Shown here: positions 63,338-64,000 of the stretch, one piece after another
Numbering within the stretch: position 1 is the first letter of the stretch
Layout: every line of letters begins with the position of its first letter
NCBI RefSeq assembly: GCF_019799925.1
Contig: NZ_JABGCG010000011.1
Location: 91,142 to 155,141, forward strand
DNA length: 64,000 nt
From: Blastococcus sp. CPCC 205250
Lineage (GTDB): Bacteria > Actinomycetota > Actinomycetes > Mycobacteriales > Geodermatophilaceae
Direction: 5' to 3'
The notes under the pieces: model-generated
Seen by the model: the letters and a program-made list of their open reading frames with translations, nothing else
Told to the model about the DNA's origin: nothing
Database searches by the model: none
Program-made: the position numbers and the translations under genes

Positions 63338-64000
63338 ATGAGCGAGCTGCAGTCGGCACTGGACGAGCTCGCGGGCCTGGACCTGGACGACCTTCCCGAC
63401 GGCGTCCTGCTCGACCACCTGCGGGAGACGCTGGCGGTGGTGAACCGGCTGACCGCGCACGCCGCACGGGTCACCCGGCGGGCCGATGTGCGGTCGGCGT
63501 GCGGGTACGACGGGGCGACGACGATGCAGTCGTGGCTGCGCGGGCACGCGCGGGTGTCCGGTGCGCTGGCCCAGGACCTGGTCGCGATGGGGCGCGCCTT
63601 GGAGCAGCTGCCCGCGGCCGGGGCCGCGTTCGCGGCCGGGGAGATCGGCGCCGACCAGGTCGAGGTGATCGCGCAGATCGCGAAGCCGGCCCACCTGGAG
63701 CTGGCCGCCGCGCAGGGCATCGACGTGGCCGCGGTGGAGACCGCGCTGGTCGAGCTGGCCTGCCGGGGCACCCACCGGGATCTGCGGCGTGCGGTGGGTG
63801 AGTACCTGGCGAAGCTGGATCCCGACGGGATTGCGCCCGACCCGACCGAGGAGCGGGCGCTGACCTTGGTGCAGCACCCCGACGGCAGCTGGACGATGGG
63901 CGGCACCCTGGACGCCGTCGGTGGGCAGGAGGTCGCCACGGCGCTGGAGTCGATGTCGGCGGCGGGCCGCTGCGCCGGCGACACGCGCTCGCGTGCCCAG
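63338..64000 (+). CDS. DUF222 / HNH endonuclease-type protein (5' part)
   Basis: The first 221 residues of a DUF222 protein, cut by the window end; family members normally carry a C-terminal HNH nuclease domain. Recognisable segments are LLDHLRETLAVVNRLTAHAARV, AFAAGEIGADQVEVIAQI and DGSWTMGGTLDAVGGQEV. ATG at 63338 follows GGGAGG; a GTG one codon earlier is possible. It resembles the 13E12 repeat family of mycobacteria, several of which are DNA-damage inducible. Confidence 0.9.
   Translation, partial: MSELQSALDELAGLDLDDLPDGVLLDHLRETLAVVNRLTAHAARVTRRADVRSACGYDGATTMQSWLRGHARVSGALAQDLVAMGRALEQLPAAGAAFAAGEIGADQVEVIAQIAKPAHLELAAAQGIDVAAVETALVELACRGTHRDLRRAVGEYLAKLDPDGIAPDPTEERALTLVQHPDGSWTMGGTLDAVGGQEVATALESMSAAGRCAGDTRSRAQ

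Overview
This is a dense, very GC-rich chromosomal window. Many genes start with GTG, reading frames frequently overlap by 1-4 bases, and the gene content is strongly actinobacterial (WhiA, RbpA, OpcA, a LAL/BTAD regulator, DUF222/HNH). Gene order follows the Mycobacterium tuberculosis Rv1420-Rv1475 segment as I remember it: uvrC-rapZ-yvcK-whiA, gap-pgk-tpiA-secG, pgl-opcA-zwf-tal-tkt, ctaB, ctaA, sufR-B-D-C-S-U-T, ABC-F, a small HTH protein and acnA. The style resembles Geodermatophilaceae (Blastococcus/Geodermatophilus/Modestobacter), but that family assignment is inference. I see no rRNA, tRNA, insertion sequence, prophage or CRISPR array.

Layout. 1-3.5 kb: the 3' part of a tripartite tricarboxylate transporter operon (tctC', tctB, tctA) coupled to a universal stress protein, then a small membrane protein. 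3.6-8.8 kb: uvrC, rapZ, yvcK and whiA. 8.97-10.6 kb: a membrane PAS-GGDEF diguanylate cyclase preceded by a run of 19 C. 10.7-15.9 kb: lower glycolysis (gap, pgk, tpiA), a solute-binding lipoprotein and secG. 16.05-16.4 kb: rbpA. 16.5-27.7 kb, minus strand: one long pentose-phosphate operon (tkt, tal, zwf, opcA, pgl) that continues into a 1018-aa BTAD/AAA regulator, a PIG-L deacetylase and a 58-aa protein. 28.0-30.0 kb: convergent ctaB and ctaA (heme O/A synthesis). 30.16-37.1 kb: the suf Fe-S assembly operon, led by its regulator SufR and including a Rieske ferredoxin.

37.2-41.2 kb: two large paralogous polytopic membrane proteins of the SCO7613 type. 41.35-47.9 kb: an ABC-F ATPase, a VOC protein, a small HTH protein, an enoyl-CoA hydratase, an ABC exporter, a SgcJ/EcaC-like protein and a thiosulfate sulfurtransferase. 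47.9-52.7 kb, minus strand: a Tat-exported multicopper oxidase, a guanidinium exporter behind a guanidine-III riboswitch, two paralogous lipoproteins around a DUF427 gene, and a sirohydrochlorin chelatase. 52.65-56.3 kb: an SDR and aconitase. 56.5-58.0 kb: a sirtuin with two uncharacterised partners. 58.0-62.65 kb: a FAD oxidoreductase, a RidA protein, a divergent LuxR regulator and an acyl-CoA synthetase. The end holds a small lipoprotein and the start of a DUF222/HNH protein with an SOS-box-like promoter.

The window is mostly conserved core metabolism: glycolysis, the pentose phosphate pathway, the TCA cycle, heme and Fe-S supply. The best regulatory signals are the guanidine-III riboswitch (49930-49970), the SufR-type inverted repeat at sufR, the LexA-like box at 63304-63319, an 18-bp palindrome between the RidA and LuxR genes, and a recurring arrangement in which TANNNT sits 6-7 bases before the start codon of nine genes, predicting leaderless transcripts. 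I did not find a clearly new multi-gene defence or mobile system.
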